DNA of 64,000 nt, taken from the NCBI GenBank assembly GCA_049606855.1, contig JBMYVY010000002.1:62001-126000 (forward strand), in the 5' to 3' direction. The stretch comes from JBELHR01 sp049606855 (GTDB lineage: Bacteria; Bacteroidota; Bacteroidia; Flavobacteriales; Flavobacteriaceae). Below the pieces are notes generated by a model, which made no database searches, was not told the origin of the DNA, and was given only the letters and a program-made list of their open reading frames with translations. The position numbers and the translations under genes are program-made. This document shows positions 34,294-42,171 of this stretch, piece by piece. The stretch's first letter is position 1. Each line of letters starts with the position of its first letter.

Positions 34294-34956
34294 ATGAAGG
34301 CCCACAAAACTATTCATTTAACTTTTTTTACATTATTCCTGATATTTAGCAACGAGGCTTTTGCACAAAACCTCAAGGTGCGCAATGTATTAGACGAATA
34401 TTTTAATGCCATTGGGAATAGAGATAGTGTTTTAAAAATTCGCGAACTTCACACCATAAGAATTGGAGGTACAGATAAATTTACATTGACTTTGGATTCC
34501 AAATTTAGTTACCCTAATTTAAAAAGAATAGAAGCCAAAGTTGACACCCTTTTAATTTCACAGTTTATATTTGACGGCGAAAAAGCATTCAGTCAATCAA
34601 CAATTGGCAACGAAAACTTCACTCAAGATGAACTCATGGAGTTTAAGGAGCAATCCAGCCCATTTATAGAACTAGACTTGCAAGGATCAGCGGTTTATAA
34701 AGGTCAAACAACTTTTAGAAACATCGATGTTCACATGGTCCAACTCACCCAAACTACCATGGCCTACTACGACATTAATACGGGTTTAAAAATTTACACC
34801 GCTTCTCAAAAAACTCTGAATGGTCAGCGTGTAAATCAAGAAACTGAGTATTTAGAATATCAAGAGTTTTCAGGAATCAAATTTCCCATGAAAATGATTG
34901 TCACCTCTAGAGGGCAACAGATAATTTATGAACTGACTTTTGTTGAATTCAACTAA
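34294..34956 (+). CDS. Secreted LolA-like protein, unknown
   Basis: 220 residues with signal peptide (ending EAFAQ, about residue 25). The rest reads as antiparallel beta strands with repeated short motifs (FIFDGEKAFSQSTIGNE, YKGQTTFRNIDVHMVQL, TMAYYDINTGLKIYTASQ) like lipoprotein-carrier or lipoprotein-sorting proteins of the LolA/LolB fold. No lipobox. Gene alone on the plus strand; its stop shares the 34953-34956 bases with the stop of the EamA gene on the minus strand. Specific role unknown. Confidence 0.7.
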   Translation: MKAHKTIHLTFFTLFLIFSNEAFAQNLKVRNVLDEYFNAIGNRDSVLKIRELHTIRIGGTDKFTLTLDSKFSYPNLKRIEAKVDTLLISQFIFDGEKAFSQSTIGNENFTQDELMEFKEQSSPFIELDLQGSAVYKGQTTFRNIDVHMVQLTQTTMAYYDINTGLKIYTASQKTLNGQRVNQETEYLEYQEFSGIKFPMKMIVTSRGQQIIYELTFVEFN

Positions 34957-35822
34957 GATTTCATAAACCGATTAGTCAAATAAACCCCCAGCAAAATTAT
35001 TCCAGCTGCTATCAATTGCTGAGCATGAATTTTTTCTCCATCTAGTGCTCCCCATACCAACGCGACAATGGGAATTAAATAAGTCACTGATGAAGCAAAA
35101 ACAGGGTTGGCTATTTGCACAAGTCGATTAAAAATAATCTTGGCGATTCCCGTTCCTATTACCGCCAGAATTATCAGATATCCAAATGCGGGTAATTGAC
35201 TTTCTTGATACGAATAGTCATTAAAAACCAACACCAGGATTGCAGGTATAATTAGTAGAACAAAATTCCCAGCGGTTATGCTCAGTGCATTGAGGTCGTA
35301 TAAATACTTTTTGATAATGTTTACATTAAAAGCATATCCCACGGTAGAAATAATTATCAAAGAGGCAAACCAATAATTTTGATCGGGATTTAAATCTGCT
35401 CCTTTTAAAATCAATATTAAGGTTCCAATTAATCCGACCATCACTCCCAAAAGTGCCTTTGATCTAAAAGCGAAACCAAAAAACAAGAATCCAAAGATCA
35501 ATGTTCCTAAAGGAGTAAGAGAATTCAAAACCGCAGCAATTGAACTATCAATATGATCGATTGCGACAGCAAAAAAGAATGCTGGAATAAAGGTTCCGAT
35601 CAATGCACTAATAGCAATATACTTCCATTGATCCTTTCTGATTAACTTAATTTTTCTACCTCCAATAATCAACAAAAAAACACCAGTGAAAAGCGTTCTA
35701 AAAGCACCTATTTCAATTGAAGTTAACCCCAACAAAGCCTTTTTCATTAGGATAAAAGAACTGCCCCAAACAAGAGCCAGAATCCCGAGAAAAATCCATT
35801 TAAGTTTATCATTTCCAAACAT
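34953..35822 (-). CDS. EamA family (DMT superfamily) transporter
   Basis: 289 residues with ten predicted helices in two five-helix repeats (about 6-135 and 150-289). WGSSFILMKKALLGLTSIEIGAFRTLF is the first-repeat signature, and VTYLIPIVALVWGALDGEKIHAQQLIAAGIILLGVYLTN the second, as in RhaT/RarD-like exporters. Likely an inner membrane exporter of metabolites such as amino acids; substrate not assignable. Confidence 0.88.
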   Translation of the reverse strand: MFGNDKLKWIFLGILALVWGSSFILMKKALLGLTSIEIGAFRTLFTGVFLLIIGGRKIKLIRKDQWKYIAISALIGTFIPAFFFAVAIDHIDSSIAAVLNSLTPLGTLIFGFLFFGFAFRSKALLGVMVGLIGTLILILKGADLNPDQNYWFASLIIISTVGYAFNVNIIKKYLYDLNALSITAGNFVLLIIPAILVLVFNDYSYQESQLPAFGYLIILAVIGTGIAKIIFNRLVQIANPVFASSVTYLIPIVALVWGALDGEKIHAQQLIAAGIILLGVYLTNRFMKS

Positions 35823-35835
35823 GGAAGTAAAATTA

Positions 35836-35864
35836 TTGTATTTAGTTCGAGTTTCGTAATTTTG
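35836..35864 (+). promoter_or_regulatory. Promoter of the metal-binding lipoprotein gene
   Basis: TTG (35836-35838), an 18-base spacer, TAATTTTG (35857-35864). This is a good Bacteroidota match; the gene starts 21 bases later at 35885. Confidence 0.65.
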
Positions 35865-35884
35865 CAGGGTAAAAGATCATCAAA

Positions 35885-36226
35885 ATGAAAAAACTCCTAT
35901 TTTTATTATCATTTGCCTTTCTAATTTCTTGTCAGGAAAACAAAGCGAGCAAAATAGTCGAACCTGAAATCATAGAAGCTTCAGTTGCGATTGGGGGAAT
36001 GACCTGTCAAATCGGTTGTGCCAATTTAATTGAGTCCAAAATGATTAAAACAGAGGGAGTTACCGCAGTTCAAGTTGTTTTTGAAGACAGCATTGGAACA
36101 ATTCAATACGACAAAAATAAAATTAGCGAAAAGCAATTGGTCGATATAATTGAAAATATTGCTGGAGGTGATCTTTACTATGTAAAAACTATTTCTTCCA
36201 AGTCAACGACTCCATTAGTACCTTAA
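35885..36226 (+). CDS. Lipoprotein with heavy-metal-associated (HMA) domain
   Basis: 113 residues. The lipobox LISC (C16 would be lipidated) leads to an HMA domain at about 32-98 with GMTCQIGCANLIESKM. The metal site is C-x3-C instead of the C-x2-C of classical HMA domains, because of the extra residue in CQIGC. It would bind a soft metal at the periplasmic membrane or outer membrane. The C terminus overlaps gldD by 38 bases on the other strand. No P-type ATPase or metal efflux gene is adjacent. Confidence 0.82.
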   Translation: MKKLLFLLSFAFLISCQENKASKIVEPEIIEASVAIGGMTCQIGCANLIESKMIKTEGVTAVQVVFEDSIGTIQYDKNKISEKQLVDIIENIAGGDLYYVKTISSKSTTPLVP

Positions 36227-36743
36227 TATCTTCCTTTAGATAATCCACAGCTGGCTCAATAGAATCGAAGTTTGGCTGCACTTTAAAATACACACTTGCA
36301 GTGATAAAGTTTTTCAGACTATCAGTTAAATTAAACTGTAAATTTGTCGCAGCATCACCAGTTACCTCATAAATTCTACCATAGGTGTGATTTTTGGAAT
36401 TTTCAAATTCTTGTGAACTAATCCCATCCGCTTTAATCACATGTGAAAATGTCAATTTTTCCGACTCCATTAGTAAGGATTTCAAATTATTCTTTACCGG
36501 CCTATAGGTAATATCAATACTTGCTTTCAATTTAGGATAATGGATTTTTGCCCATCCATTATTTAAAGCTTCAAAAGTGGCTTCTTTATTCTTTTCAAAG
36601 TCAAAATAAGGGCTTTGATCATAGCGAACATATTGTTGCTTTTCAAATTCCAAACTCAAATAGGCATGAGGTTTGGGCACTGACTCTTCTTTACAGGAAA
36701 AAAGCAAAAACGCAACTATAAAAACTAACAACTTATTTCTCAT
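36189..36743 (-). CDS. gldD: Gliding motility lipoprotein GldD
   Basis: 184 residues with lipobox FSC at residue 17 (MRNKLLVFIVAFLLFSCKEE). The GldD pattern is PHAYLSLEFEKQQYVRYDQSPYFDFEKN, then NGWAKIHYPKLKASIDITYRPVKNN, and a C-terminal YFKVQPNFDSIEPAVDYLKEDIK. GldD is required for flavobacterial gliding and linked to the type IX system; mechanism unknown. Its start overlaps the gldE stop by about 11 bases (36733-36743), the known gldE-gldD arrangement. Confidence 0.93.
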   Translation of the reverse strand: MRNKLLVFIVAFLLFSCKEESVPKPHAYLSLEFEKQQYVRYDQSPYFDFEKNKEATFEALNNGWAKIHYPKLKASIDITYRPVKNNLKSLLMESEKLTFSHVIKADGISSQEFENSKNHTYGRIYEVTGDAATNLQFNLTDSLKNFITASVYFKVQPNFDSIEPAVDYLKEDIKVLMESLTWKK

Positions 36744-38055
36744 CGGGAAGCGTGAATTTTAATTGAGTAATTCTATTTCTACTCATAGCTTCTATTTGAA
36801 AGCTGTAAGAATTAAAGGTGATTTTATCTTTAACCTTTGGAAATCTACCATAAATCTCCAAAAGGAAGCCCGCTAAAGTTTCCGCTTCTCCACGAGATTC
36901 TTCAAACAATTCCTGATCAAGTTCCACAATCTTGTAAAAATCCTTAAGTGTGGTTTTGCCCTCGAAGACATAATTAAATTCATCCAGTTTGGAATAAATT
37001 AAATCAACTTCGTCGAACTCATCTGAGATATCACCCACAATTTCCTCGATTACATCTTCCAAAGTCACCAAACCACTTGTCCCTCCATATTCATCCACAA
37101 CAATAGCTAAGTGATTTTTCATTTCTTGAAAATCTACAAGTAAATCGTCTAATTTTTTGTTTTCAGGCACGAAATAAGGCTCTCGAATTAGTCTTTGCCA
37201 CTTAAAATTCTTCTTATTCAAGTGAGGTAACAAATCTTTTGCATAAAGTACCCCTATAATTTGATCGATACTGTCTCTGTACACAGGATTTCTTGAATAT
37301 CCATGCTTAACCAAATTATTGATAACCTCATGATATTCCGTATTTTCGTTAATGGCTATAATGTCAATTCGAGGTTTCATGACTTCAACTGTTTCGGTAT
37401 TTCCAAAACTCACAATTCCCTCCAAAATTTTTTGCTCATTTTCAGTCGTTGCGCCATCAGATGTCAGTTCCAAAGCCTGGGATAATTTCTCTACAGACAA
37501 ATCGTTCTGAGTGCTTCCCAATCGTTTTTCTATAACCCCCGACATACTCATCATAGGTTGTGTTATAAAATAACTTACTTTTTCCAAAACGCGCAGTATT
37601 GGTGCCATGAACTTAGAAAATCTCAAGGCATTTCTACTTGCATATACCTTAGGAATTACCTCTCCAAAAAGCAAGATTAAAAAAGTGATTAAAACCACCT
37701 CGAGTAAAAAGCGAAGACTCAATTTTACTATATAGAGATCAAAAACTGTGGTAATCGATTGAAAATAATAATTCCCCAGGCTAGCAAAGAGTAATACAAT
37801 TAAAATGTTTACAAAATTATTGGTAACTAAAATTGTCGCCAAAACCTTTTTCGGATCGTTCATAAGTTCTTCAATCACATTCAATCGCTTATCCTTAGAC
37901 TCCTTACAAAGGTTTAACTCAGTAGTTGTTAATGAGAAAAAGGCTACCTCTGCGCCTGAAATTAAGGCAGAGCAAATGAGTAAAAAAAAGACTACTAAGG
38001 TGTTTAATATAACTCCCCAGGGAAGATTTAATAATAAATTGGGTTCAGGGTCCAT
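36733..38055 (-). CDS. gldE: Gliding motility-associated protein GldE (CBS/CorC domain)
   Basis: 440 residues: DUF21 region with about four helices (15-200, LLICSALISGAEVAFFSL), a CBS-domain pair (about 215-340, DGATTENEQKILEGI and VDEYGGTSGLVTLEDVIEEIVGDISDE), and a CorC/HlyC C-terminal domain (350-435). In F. johnsoniae, GldE is a non-essential partner of GldD. The position between ssb and gldD identifies it. The DUF21-CBS architecture also occurs in magnesium/cobalt efflux proteins. Confidence 0.93.
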   Translation of the reverse strand: MDPEPNLLLNLPWGVILNTLVVFFLLICSALISGAEVAFFSLTTTELNLCKESKDKRLNVIEELMNDPKKVLATILVTNNFVNILIVLLFASLGNYYFQSITTVFDLYIVKLSLRFLLEVVLITFLILLFGEVIPKVYASRNALRFSKFMAPILRVLEKVSYFITQPMMSMSGVIEKRLGSTQNDLSVEKLSQALELTSDGATTENEQKILEGIVSFGNTETVEVMKPRIDIIAINENTEYHEVINNLVKHGYSRNPVYRDSIDQIIGVLYAKDLLPHLNKKNFKWQRLIREPYFVPENKKLDDLLVDFQEMKNHLAIVVDEYGGTSGLVTLEDVIEEIVGDISDEFDEVDLIYSKLDEFNYVFEGKTTLKDFYKIVELDQELFEESRGEAETLAGFLLEIYGRFPKVKDKITFNSYSFQIEAMSRNRITQLKFTLPDEK

Positions 38056-38059
38056 TTAA

Positions 38060-38419
38060 TTAGAATGGTGTTTCTTCTTGAGGTTTTTGAGTAGATAAAA
38101 AGGTCATTTCATTCACAATGATTTCGGTGGCATACCTCTTTTGCCCATCCTGCTCCCATTGTCTATTTTTTAATTTTCCCTCAACGTATACACGATCTCC
38201 TTTAGCTAGGTACTTTTCACAAAGCTCAGCTAATTTATTACGGACAACAAGGTTGTGCCAATCCGTCTGATTGACTTTTTCTCCTGTTTGCTTATTCGTA
38301 TATGATTCATTTGTCGCCAAAGGAAATCTTCCAACGGAATTACCTCCTTCAAAATAATGCATCTTAACATCATCTCCTAAATGACCAATTAAAATCACCT
38401 TATTAACTGTTCCTGCCAT
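38060..38419 (-). CDS. ssb: Single-stranded DNA-binding protein
   Basis: 119 residues with the OB-fold motifs VNKVILIGHLGDDVKMHYF, TDWHNLVVRNKLAELCEKYL, and GDRVYVEGKLKNRQW. The C-terminal tail ends EETPF, a short version of the acidic DDDIPF tip that recruits partners. No long linker, so it may be an accessory SSB alongside a longer one elsewhere. Position between mutY and gldE is conserved in flavobacteria. Confidence 0.94.
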   Translation of the reverse strand: MAGTVNKVILIGHLGDDVKMHYFEGGNSVGRFPLATNESYTNKQTGEKVNQTDWHNLVVRNKLAELCEKYLAKGDRVYVEGKLKNRQWEQDGQKRYATEIIVNEMTFLSTQKPQEETPF

Positions 38420-38438
38420 AAATCAAAAATAGGAAATT

Positions 38439-39473
38439 TTATTTGTTTGAAATTTCACTCACAAAATTATTTAACAAAACCGGCATGGGATAAGAATCAA
38501 TCTCCTCCAAATCAAGTAAATCCTTGATTTGGTCCTTAATAGGCACAATAAAAAAATAAGTCTCTATTTTTTTATGGGATAATTTGTGAATTATCCCCGT
38601 CTCATTATACAATACAGGTTCACTATCAAAACCAAAATCGGCTTTTATATGCTTTTGAACCTCCTGAATAGTCAATCTTTTTTTATTTTCCAATAACGGG
38701 AATTCATAAAGATTCGTCCAAATCCCTTCAGTTCTCTTTCGAATCAAAGAACGTCGACCACTTTCATCCAGAAAAACAATATAATTAAACACAATCGACT
38801 GAATCTTAGTCTTTCCCTTTTTTATAGGAAGTACATTTTGCTTACCAGTAGCGTAGGCATCACAATTCGGTTGTAGGCAACAATTCGAGCAATTTGGTTT
38901 TTTTGGAGCACATTGTTGGGAACCAAAATCCATCAATGCTTGATTATAATCCCCGAAACCAGACTTTGGCAAAAGGCTTTGAGCAAGCATTCGAAACTCA
39001 CGTTGTCCTAAAGAAGTGTCAATGGGAGTTTCAATTCCAAAATATCTGGACAAGACTCTAAATACATTCCCATCCAAAACCGCTTGAGCCTCATTAAAAC
39101 AAATCGAAGCAATAGCAGAAGCAGTATAATCTCCAACGCCTTTAAGTTTTAAAAGTAACTCAAAACGATCCGGAAAAACACCCTTGTATTCTCGGACAAC
39201 ATACTGAGCTGCAGCGTGTAAATTTCTTGCTCTTGAGTAATACCCCAGGCCTTGCCAAAGCGTTAAAACTTCCTCTTCAGAAGCATTTGCAAGGTCAAAA
39301 ACTGTGGGAAAGGCTTTTATAAAACGCTCAAAATAAGGCATTCCCTGCTCAACCCGGGTTTGCTGCATGATGATTTCAGAGAGCCAAATTCGATAAGGAT
39401 CCTTGTTCTGTCGCCATGGTAAATTTCGCTTATTTGCTGAATACCAGTTGTTTATGTTTTCGGTGAAAGTCAT
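38439..39473 (-). CDS. mutY: A/G-specific adenine glycosylase MutY
   Basis: 344 residues. Helix-hairpin-helix GVGDYTASAIAS near 113 and DGNVFRVLSRYFG near 130, then the [4Fe-4S] loop CAPKKPNCSNCCLQPNC around 195-210, then a NUDIX-like 8-oxoG recognition domain (about 230-344). It removes adenine mispaired with 8-oxoguanine. Normal length. Transcribed leftward, starting 140 bases from hupB in the other direction. Confidence 0.95.
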   Translation of the reverse strand: MTFTENINNWYSANKRNLPWRQNKDPYRIWLSEIIMQQTRVEQGMPYFERFIKAFPTVFDLANASEEEVLTLWQGLGYYSRARNLHAAAQYVVREYKGVFPDRFELLLKLKGVGDYTASAIASICFNEAQAVLDGNVFRVLSRYFGIETPIDTSLGQREFRMLAQSLLPKSGFGDYNQALMDFGSQQCAPKKPNCSNCCLQPNCDAYATGKQNVLPIKKGKTKIQSIVFNYIVFLDESGRRSLIRKRTEGIWTNLYEFPLLENKKRLTIQEVQKHIKADFGFDSEPVLYNETGIIHKLSHKKIETYFFIVPIKDQIKDLLDLEEIDSYPMPVLLNNFVSEISNK

Positions 39474-39554
39474 TTAATTCAAAGATAAAAGCTAAAATTA
39501 AGAGATAGTTCGTTAAATTTTAATAAATTAGCTACAAACTTAGAATATATATTA

Positions 39555-39562
39555 TATATTTG
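39555..39562 (+). promoter_or_regulatory. -7 element of the HU gene
   Basis: TATATTTG, a perfect -7 element, 50 bases upstream of the HU start at 39613. No clear -33 partner is visible at 18-20 bases upstream, so confidence is moderate. Confidence 0.6.
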
Positions 39563-39612
39563 CACCCTCAAAATTTGAGAATAAAAGACGTAAATAAAAA
39601 CAATTTTTTAAG

Positions 39613-39906
39613 ATGACAAAAGCAGATATCGTAAGCAATATCGCAGATAAATCTGGGATTGAGAAAGCAGATGTTTTAGCAACAGTTGAAGCATTTATGA
39701 ATGAAGTGAAAGGAGCCCTTGAAAACGGTGACAATGTGTACCTAAGAGGATTTGGAAGTTTCATCGTTAAAACTCGTGCAGAAAAAACAGGTAGAAATAT
39801 TTCTAAAAATACTACTATCAAGATTCCAGCACATAACATCCCTGCATTTAAGCCTTCTAAGACTTTTACTGAAGGAGTAAAAAATAACGTACGCGTAGAG
39901 AAGTAA
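39613..39906 (+). CDS. HU/IHF family DNA-binding protein
   Basis: 97 residues. MTKADIVSNIADKSGIEKADVLATVEAF, LENGDNVYLRGFGSFIVKTRAEKTGRNISKN and the IPAFKPSKTF end match the HU/IHF fold; the flexible arm carries NTTIKIPAHNIPAFKPS. It bends DNA as a dimer. It lies 40 bases before the small basic gene and RNase G gene on the same strand. Confidence 0.94.
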   Translation: MTKADIVSNIADKSGIEKADVLATVEAFMNEVKGALENGDNVYLRGFGSFIVKTRAEKTGRNISKNTTIKIPAHNIPAFKPSKTFTEGVKNNVRVEK

Positions 39907-39946
39907 TTCTCTACCGTACATTTTAATAATTTTAAAATATAGAACT

Positions 39947-40036
39947 ATGCCAAGTGGTAAAAAAAGAAAGAGAGCTAAGATAGCTACTCACAAGCGTAAA
40001 AAAAGAGCGAGAGCTAATAGACACAAGAAAAAGTAA
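39947..40036 (+). CDS. Conserved 29-residue basic protein between HU and RNase G
   Basis: The frame reads MPSGKKRKRAKIATHKRKKRARANRHKKK: 17 of 29 residues are Lys or Arg and 3 are His. I recall nearly identical peptides in this same place in other Bacteroidota. The extreme charge and tiny size are those of a small ribosomal or nucleic-acid binding protein (compare THX-type); function not established from the sequence. The stop codon lies inside the following terminator hairpin. Confidence 0.8.
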   Translation: MPSGKKRKRAKIATHKRKKRARANRHKKK

Positions 40037-40060
40037 GCAAGCTTACTTTTTCTTTTTTTT
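40028..40060 (+). terminator. Hairpin overlapping the end of the small basic gene
   Basis: AAAAAGTAAG and CTTACTTTTT form a 10-bp stem with loop CAAG, then C and eight T residues. The left arm includes the stop codon. It would end the HU/small-protein transcript and reduce read-through into RNase G, whose gene starts 57 bases later. Confidence 0.75.
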
Positions 40061-40116
40061 GGTTTTTAGAGAAAAACCATAAGTTCATTGAAATAACCTG
40101 TTAAAATTTTATCAGT

Positions 40117-41661
40117 ATGAAATCAGAATTGATCATTAGATCGACTGCATCTGATATAGATTTTGCTTTGTTAAAAGACGGAAAGCTCATCGAGCTTAAC
40201 AAAGAAACCAATGACAACAAATTTTCTGTTGGAGATATTTTTCTCGCGAAATCAGGAAAAGTATTGTCCGGATTAAATGCTTCTTTTGTTAATGTTGGAT
40301 ATCCAAAAGATGGTTTTTTACACTATCATGATTTGGGAGCGCAATTTCAATCTTTAAACAAGTTTATTAAACAGGTAGGCACTGGAAAAATGAAAGACTT
40401 CCGGTTAAAGAATTTCAAAATGGAAAAGGACATCAATAAAGATGGTTCCATTACAGAAGTTTTAAAACCGGGACAAAATTTATTAGTACAAATCGTAAAA
40501 GAACCAATATCAACAAAAGGTCCTCGTATAAGTAGCGAAATTGCTATTGCAGGAAGGTTTTTGGTTCTCGTACCCTTTTCAAACAGAATTTCGGTATCTC
40601 AGAAAATTGAGGACCCAAAAGAAAAGGATCGACTTAAACGTTTAGCAAAAAGTATCAAACCAAAAGGTTTCGGCGTTATTTTAAGAACCGTAGCTGAAGG
40701 AAAAAAAGTTGCTGAACTAGACAAAGATTTACAGAATTCTATGCAACGTTGGATTCACCTATGTAAGCACATCGCTAATAGTGAAACACCAACAAAGATT
40801 CTGAGTGAATTAAATAGAGCCTCTTCTATATTAAGAGATGTTCTCAATGATTCGTTTACAAGTATTGTTACTAATGATGAAAGTCTTTATTTTGAGATTC
40901 AAGATTACCTTGAAGAAATCTATCCAGAAAAAGCGTCAATTGTAAAACTCCACAAGTCGAATGTTCCAATTTTTGAAAAATATGGAATTGAGAAACAAAT
41001 CAAGACATCGTTTGGGAAAACGGTATCGATGAGTAAAGGAGCATATCTCGTAATTGAACACACAGAAGCATTACACGTTATTGATGTAAACAGTGGAAAC
41101 CGTTCAAACAAGGCAAATTCTCAAGAGGATACCGCTTTAGAGGTAAATATGATTGCAGCAACCGAAGTTGCTAGACAACTTCAACTCCGAGATATGGGAG
41201 GTATTATTGTGGTTGACTTCATAGACATGCACAAAAATGAAAACAAACAAAAATTGTTTGATCATTTGCGTCAAGAGATGTCTTTTGACAGAACAAAACA
41301 CAAAATTTTACCACCTAGTAAATTTGGATTAATTCAAATCACCAGACAGCGTGTTAGGCCAGAACTGAGTATCAAAACTCGTGAACCTAACCCAAATAAG
41401 TCAGGAGAGGTGGAAGCACCAATTGTTTTAGTCGATAAATTTGATCATGAGTTGGAGAAAGCGTTTAATTCTGAAAGAAAGCTCAAAAACATTACTTTAC
41501 ATGCACATCCTTTCGTAATATCGTATTTAAAGCAAGGCTTTCCTTCGATAAGAATGAAATGGTATTTCCGATTCGGAAAATGGGTAAAGTTACAACCAAG
41601 AGATGCTTACCAATACCTTCAGTACAAATTTCAAAAGGAATTTGTTTCGAAGAAAAAGTAA
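40117..41661 (+). CDS. rng: Ribonuclease E/G family protein
   Basis: 514 residues, RNase G-like length without the long C-terminal RNase E scaffold. S1-type RNA-binding N terminus (GDIFLAKSGKVLSGLNASFVNVG at about 47), catalytic domain with LVIEHTEALHVIDVNSGN (first metal Asp) and GGIIVVDFIDM (second Asp), and the FGLIQITRQRVRPEL segment. It cleaves single-stranded RNA in rRNA maturation and decay. The zinc-link cysteine motif of RNase E (CxxC) is not obvious. Terminated by the hairpin at 41674. Confidence 0.93.
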   Translation: MKSELIIRSTASDIDFALLKDGKLIELNKETNDNKFSVGDIFLAKSGKVLSGLNASFVNVGYPKDGFLHYHDLGAQFQSLNKFIKQVGTGKMKDFRLKNFKMEKDINKDGSITEVLKPGQNLLVQIVKEPISTKGPRISSEIAIAGRFLVLVPFSNRISVSQKIEDPKEKDRLKRLAKSIKPKGFGVILRTVAEGKKVAELDKDLQNSMQRWIHLCKHIANSETPTKILSELNRASSILRDVLNDSFTSIVTNDESLYFEIQDYLEEIYPEKASIVKLHKSNVPIFEKYGIEKQIKTSFGKTVSMSKGAYLVIEHTEALHVIDVNSGNRSNKANSQEDTALEVNMIAATEVARQLQLRDMGGIIVVDFIDMHKNENKQKLFDHLRQEMSFDRTKHKILPPSKFGLIQITRQRVRPELSIKTREPNPNKSGEVEAPIVLVDKFDHELEKAFNSERKLKNITLHAHPFVISYLKQGFPSIRMKWYFRFGKWVKLQPRDAYQYLQYKFQKEFVSKKK

Positions 41662-41673
41662 AATCATATCACA

Positions 41674-41710
41674 AAAAAAGCCATTTACACAAGGTGTAAA
41701 TGGCTTTTTT
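41674..41710. terminator. Bidirectional terminator between RNase G and MORN-like gene
   Basis: Stem AAAGCCATTTACAC / GTGTAAATGGCTTT with loop AAGG and T runs on both strands (AAAAAAA before and TTTTTT after). It lies between two convergent genes and serves both. Confidence 0.92.
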
Positions 41711-41728
41711 ATTTTCCGTTAAATCTTT

Positions 41729-42061
41729 TTAGCGAATCGCTACAGTGTTAACTATTTTATTGTTTAAATACTCAACAGTAAATACTTCATCACTTTTGAA
41801 GAAAGTCCATATACCGTCTTTCTTACCATCCTTATAATAAGCTATTGTCTTAATCTTTCCATTCTCGTCATAGCTCAGCCACTGACCATCTAACTTTTCT
41901 TTAAAGAAATAGCCTACCTCCTTGATATTACCATTATCATAGTAACTCACCTTTTTCACTTGCCTTCCTGAAGTTGTGTATTCATCATTAGGCTCAGTAT
42001 TATTCGCATTCATAAGGAAAGGAACAATAGCCAACATTAATGTAAAAACTAACTTTCTCAT
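41729..42061 (-). CDS. Secreted MORN-repeat / YwqK-like protein
   Basis: 110 residues with signal peptide (to about NA at 20). Repeats: KKVSYYDNGNIKEVGYFFKEKLDGQW and YDENGKIKTIAYYKDGKKDGIW are MORN-type (YxxGxxxGxW) units as in toxin-antitoxin YwqK proteins. These repeats are common in secreted flavobacterial proteins with no known partner. Gene stands alone. Confidence 0.75.
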   Translation of the reverse strand: MRKLVFTLMLAIVPFLMNANNTEPNDEYTTSGRQVKKVSYYDNGNIKEVGYFFKEKLDGQWLSYDENGKIKTIAYYKDGKKDGIWTFFKSDEVFTVEYLNNKIVNTVAIR

Positions 42062-42171
42062 ATCTTAGGTTTTAGGATTATATGGTAAAGTTAATAAATT
42101 ATTTACATTTCAGCAACTTTGAGTTAATATTTACGTAACATTAAATTAACATTAGGCCTTAACTGGCTGAT

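Noticed and set aside
38060..38419. Possibility that the short SSB tail (EETPF) marks a broken gene
   Set aside because: The frame is complete with normal OB fold and stop, and the neighbour order is conserved; short tails are found in this family.
39552..39839. Minus-strand 95-codon frame opposite HU
   Set aside because: It is antisense to HU and its promoter, with no protein character.
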